Below are positions 18,701 to 20,429 of a stretch of 20,429 bases of DNA, piece by piece; position 1 is the stretch's first letter; the number at the start of each line of letters is the position of its first letter. The notes under the pieces were generated by a model that saw nothing but the letters and a program-made list of their open reading frames with translations, did no database searches and was not told the origin of the DNA. The stretch covers positions 1 to 20,429 of the IMG/VR virus record IMGVR_UViG_3300047562_002795; one strand, given 5' to 3'. The translations under genes and the position numbers were made by a program. This DNA comes from a virus.

Positions 18701-19584
18701 TAGATTACATAATAAGAAGAGTCGATACCAATCAAGTAGTTAGTCAAAATATTGATTCACCTTTATCTACAGAAACTGTTAATAATTTAGCATCTGGTAC
18801 TTACAAATTAGAAGTAACAGACTTTAATAGTTGTACAATTACTAAATATTTCACAATTAATAGTAGTTTAGGTATTAATGCTTCAGTACAAAAAACTGAT
18901 TGTTTAATTAGTCCTAATACTGGTAATGCCACTTTAAATATATATGGAGGTGCACCACCATTTACTATAACATGGTCAGATAATGTAAATGGACAAGAAG
19001 GTTATACAGTAAATAATCTTTCAGGAGGAACATACACTGCGAGTGTTACAGACACTAACGGATGTTCCACTTCAGTAAGGTTTGATATTATATGTAATAA
19101 TCGTAGGTCAGTCGGTTATAATTTATACAATGTTTGTGAACAAGACATGATAACTACAGTAGGAAATAAAAGAAGTTTTTACTCTATGTTAAATGAGGCT
19201 TTTTTAGATACTTCTAATGGAAATTTAAATTGTGTTTTAGATACTGCAATATTTACATTAAATTTCACATTAACATCGTCAACTGTATCATATAGTTTTT
19301 CTGAAGATTTTTATACTGGAACTACATTAACTGATGTACCTAGTGATAATTTGTGGGTAACAACTTTAGATAACATCCTTTCACAAATAACAGAATTAAA
19401 ATCTTATACTATCGATTTATTAAATAACAAATACATTTTAGTATCAGATTGTGTTGGAGATGAAGACCCTCTTAAAGGTGCTTACGTTAAATTAGAATTA
19501 TTTATAAATATGGATATTGATTGTGTTACTAATCGTAGTCTTTTAAATTGTTCTCTTGACTTGGAGGCATTCTTATCTAGTTAA
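15754..19584 (+). CDS. 1276-aa mosaic adhesin: cysteine modules, vWA domain, Pro/Thr linker, seven SprB-like repeats
   Basis: A likely fibre or host-recognition protein. Domains in order: two short cysteine modules (about 14-77 and 80-157, ending CSTVC and CSGC); a von Willebrand A domain (about 161-355) with intact metal site residues D167, S169, S171 (DESGS), T241 and D271 (ITDG); a third cysteine module ending CPTC (429-432); a Pro/Thr linker (433-486); a fourth cysteine module (487-540, ending CSTEC); seven SprB-like beta repeats of 75-89 residues (about 543-1115), with phrases such as VTDSNGCSTT and LSGGTYTASVTDTNGCS; and a C-terminal domain (about 1118-1276) resembling that of the upstream 979-aa tail protein. 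vWA domains bind ligands through a divalent cation; SprB repeats are typical of Bacteroidota surface adhesins. No signal peptide is seen, as expected for a virion protein. It starts as a TAATG overlap and is the last gene of the packed block. Confidence 0.82.
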   Translation: MALYNFTACTNSNNIGNIIVSADTSVIPPASVPPITIYNQNFSGMCYTWDGTTATGAPDLTLTSASQYDTRVCSTVCRDDFSIRISGCTGQGTWILGNTSPSLTYSVGDSIHLSSSTLNGCFEVIDDGYATQSYLLDLGDDITGPYVGCSGCTSDYCNYQDVMILLDESGSISYSEWEYMISGTTNIVNGLKLSMDSNATQVGIMRWSTCNQINTLVGLTSDYDTVYNALTGATKLYSGGTQPSKAISVAYSALTGSSVTEAEKNIVLITDGVLTDFEDDQCSIGYSTTQICNNIKAGTYSNGQVMKILTVGIGIGANSDELAALSSGSEFSFEASDFEVFRDVTSLLIPDLTCEDTPDPGTIDVWLGVDCCGINNDILIGINDQVPIIPSTDAVVFNGNCYYFDSLSAGTIDYLALSGDVVTCSYSGCPTCPTPTPTPTSSNTPTPTETPNPTPTSTPSQTLTNTPTETPNPTPTSTPTPTGSQSCYVGTTNGVFQYVDCCGVVRNGNNVGQTICVNPLYSYSGILLSTTECSTECNQGDLLYSFIVSGTCLNSNGGRINIFPSGGVKPYTIQNNNPGTLPTLTTYDSFIYTGLTAGTYTFTINDSSGGVNQTINVNINLEGCLSLSASTTNGTCGNNNGSLRITGDSYSFPYNYKIYRNSGLISSGLTSSNPITINNLNSGNYYAVVTDYGGSSAQTETYTITSGTAVNFGFTVTGSSVCNNNVGAATLTGITGVPPFTYLWNDGQTGTTATGLTYGIKSVIVTDSNGCSTTKQVNIPQIESLGVASLTTTQASCFNENGTATVTITGGTSPFLYSADTGYVSSYITNRTFTFTGLTGNHTIRILDSNFCDIESSFNVSSTAGFNSVSVTTVDSACGEDGSINISVQGIVTQQTYSITGSTGNTQTFTTTQQNHTFINLPTDTYTVGVSSGSGCDYVTTATINNVNKFFVETQTTGTTCGGVNGIVNVNVTSGSTRLQLPLDYIIRRVDTNQVVSQNIDSPLSTETVNNLASGTYKLEVTDFNSCTITKYFTINSSLGINASVQKTDCLISPNTGNATLNIYGGAPPFTITWSDNVNGQEGYTVNNLSGGTYTASVTDTNGCSTSVRFDIICNNRRSVGYNLYNVCEQDMITTVGNKRSFYSMLNEAFLDTSNGNLNCVLDTAIFTLNFTLTSSTVSYSFSEDFYTGTTLTDVPSDNLWVTTLDNILSQITELKSYTIDLLNNKYILVSDCVGDEDPLKGAYVKLELFINMDIDCVTNRSLLNCSLDLEAFLSS
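17095..17190 (+). repeat. Direct repeat in the Pro/Thr linker (two 36-bp copies, 60 bp apart)
   Basis: Copies at 17095-17130 and 17155-17190 differ at a single base (17100 versus 17160), both encoding TETPNPTPTSTP. The 60-bp offset equals 20 codons, so copies could be gained or lost in frame. The linker joins the vWA half to the SprB-like half. Confidence 0.85.
17380..19098 (+). repeat. Seven SprB-like protein repeats
   Basis: Coding region of seven related beta modules in the 1276-aa protein. Each opens with a cysteine a few residues before an N/D-G-x-hydrophobic turn: C552, C636, C722, C797, C878, C961 and C1050, spaced 75-89 residues apart. Each closes with a (L/I)-x-x-G-x-Y-x-(V/A)-x-V-x-D type strand. 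DNA similarity between copies is low, so this is an old duplication array rather than a recent expansion. Confidence 0.75.
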
Positions 19585-19618
19585 ATTATTATGGTAAAAA
19601 TATTTTTAGAAACTAAAA

Positions 19619-19626
19619 CATAAATG
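19619..19626 (+). promoter_or_regulatory. Candidate T4-late-type promoter element before the Thr-rich stalk gene
   Basis: CATAAATG matches TATAAATA at 6 of 8 positions and ends 20 nt before the ATG at 19647, in the second gap between tail genes. It overlaps a small palindrome, ATAAAT-GT-ATTTAT (19620-19633), similar in layout to the palindrome before the 1866-aa gene. Confidence 0.28.
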
Positions 19627-19646
19627 TATTTATTAAGAAAAATAGT

Positions 19647-20429
19647 ATGGCGAATAGAACAATAACGCTATCAGGTATATCAATAGGTGATGATATTTCG
19701 GTAGTTAGTATATATAGTGAAACTGTTAATCCGAGCAATTTAATAGCTTCAGGCGTCACAAAGGCTGAACTTTATTCGGGTTACTCTTTTACTGCAGATA
19801 GTTCTATCAACACATTTAAAATTGTAAGTGATGAACCCTGCGATGTTACTACTACAGTGGTTATAGAAGTAACTTTAACACCAACACCGACTCAAACCAA
19901 CACACCAACCGCAACACCTACAGAAACTATCTCGTTTAGTCAAACACCAACACCGACTCAAACGGTAACTAGTACTCCAACTCAGACAGTCACTAGTACA
20001 CAAACACCAACACAAACCGCAGAAGAAACACCAACTCCAACTCCGACACAAACTGTTACGTCAACACAAACACCGACTCAAACAGTTACCTCTACACCAA
20101 CACAAACAGTTACTTCAACTCAGACACCAACACAAACAGTTACATCAACTCAAACACAAACTGTTACTTCAACTCAAACACCGACTCAAACTGCAGAAGA
20201 AACACCAACTCCAACTCCAACTCAGACGGTCACTAGTACACAAACACCAACACAAACAGTTACCTCTACACCAACACAAACAGTTACTTCAACTCAAACA
20301 CCGACTCAAACGGTAACTAGTACACCGACTCAAACTGTAACATCAACTCAAACACCGACTCAAACTGCAGAAGAAACACCAACTCCAACTCCGACACAAA
20401 CTGTTACGTCAACACAAACACCGACTCAA
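19647..20429 (+). CDS. Putative fibre/stalk protein with Thr-alternating Pro/Thr/Gln repeats (5' part, runs off the right edge)
   Basis: An open frame of 261 codons without a stop before the window ends. Residues 1-77 form a small beta-type domain of unknown family (begins [20 protein letters not shown], single cysteine at about 66). From T78 to the edge the sequence is a low-complexity stalk of T, P, Q, V, S and a few A, E, N in which nearly every second residue is Thr or Ser. Units QTVTST and QTPTQT recur, interrupted by [10 protein letters not shown] at residues 125, 183 and 241. The linker of the preceding adhesin has the same alternating style, so both proteins probably belong to one class of phage surface appendages; such stalks usually space an adhesive domain from the virion. 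The distal part lies outside the window. The ATG has no Shine-Dalgarno sequence but sits in an A-rich leader. Confidence 0.72.
   Translation, partial: MANRTITLSGISIGDDISVVSIYSETVNPSNLIASGVTKAELYSGYSFTADSSINTFKIVSDEPCDVTTTVVIEVTLTPTPTQTNTPTATPTETISFSQTPTPTQTVTSTPTQTVTSTQTPTQTAEETPTPTPTQTVTSTQTPTQTVTSTPTQTVTSTQTPTQTVTSTQTQTVTSTQTPTQTAEETPTPTPTQTVTSTQTPTQTVTSTPTQTVTSTQTPTQTVTSTPTQTVTSTQTPTQTAEETPTPTPTQTVTSTQTPTQ
19878..20429 (+). repeat. Pro/Thr/Gln coding repeat with a 174-bp higher-order unit
   Basis: Basic 6-bp (two-codon) periodicity from the alternating Thr codons. A higher-order unit of exactly 174 bp (58 codons) begins at the codons for AEE: 20019-20192, 20193-20366 and a partial third, 20367-20429. 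Units 1 and 2 differ by one residue in 58 (Q versus P at unit position 46). Part of an earlier unit precedes 20019. The true copy number cannot be judged because the array runs off the edge. Confidence 0.9.

Noticed and set aside
19595-19608. TAAAAATATTTTTA palindrome after the adhesin gene
   Set aside because: It has no loop, is pure A/T and is expected by chance in this composition; not a credible terminator.
19591-19623. Ten-codon ORF ([10 protein letters not shown]) between the adhesin and the stalk gene
   Set aside because: Too short to support, and it overlaps the candidate promoter element; no evidence of coding.
19878-20429. CRISPR-like array or minisatellite
   Set aside because: The repeats keep one reading frame, have no unique spacers and encode a regular peptide; they are coding repeats.

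Overview
The window reads as part of a large AT-rich genome of a tailed phage with a contractile (T4-type) tail, most likely infecting a Bacteroidota (Flavobacteriia-like) host. The phage call rests on a gp25-like and a gp6/J-like baseplate wedge gene side by side, a third gene carrying a P2 gpI-like module, very long proteins rich in beta structure, and the tail end of a ribonucleotide reductase gene directly upstream. The host inference rests on two things: no convincing Shine-Dalgarno sequence precedes any of the nine visible starts, as is usual in Bacteroidota, and one protein carries seven repeats resembling those of SprB, the Flavobacterium gliding adhesin. No taxonomic marker is present, so the host stays an inference.

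Layout, all on the + strand. Positions 1-233: C-terminal end of a class I ribonucleotide reductase large subunit, closed by a strong intrinsic terminator (241-266). Positions 297-2614: gp25-like and gp6-like baseplate wedge genes sharing a TAATG junction. Positions 2615-2687: a gap holding a perfect 12-bp inverted repeat and a T4-late-promoter-like octamer. Positions 2688-19584: seven tightly packed genes that overlap by 1-8 nt or abut: a 1866-aa protein with a central hydrophobic stretch, a 573-aa protein, a 280-aa protein (GTG start), a 355-aa protein with a PKD-like domain, a 302-aa protein, a 979-aa gpI-like tail protein, and a 1276-aa mosaic adhesin (cysteine modules, vWA domain, Pro/Thr linker, seven SprB-like repeats). 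Positions 19585-19646: a second gap. From 19647 to the right edge: a gene running off the window that encodes a small N-terminal domain followed by a Thr-alternating, Pro/Thr/Gln-rich repeat stalk.

Working model: the 5' genes build the baseplate wedge (gp25, gp6 and the gpI-like protein), the central unknown genes are wedge or peripheral baseplate components, and the last two genes are host-contact fibres or decorations. The 979-aa tail protein and the 1276-aa adhesin end in what looks like the same cysteine-containing domain, a possible physical link between wedge and fibre. The most unusual parts are the vWA plus SprB-like adhesin, the strictly alternating threonine stalk with a 174-bp higher-order repeat, the shared C-terminal domain, and the hydrophobic segment inside the 1866-aa protein.
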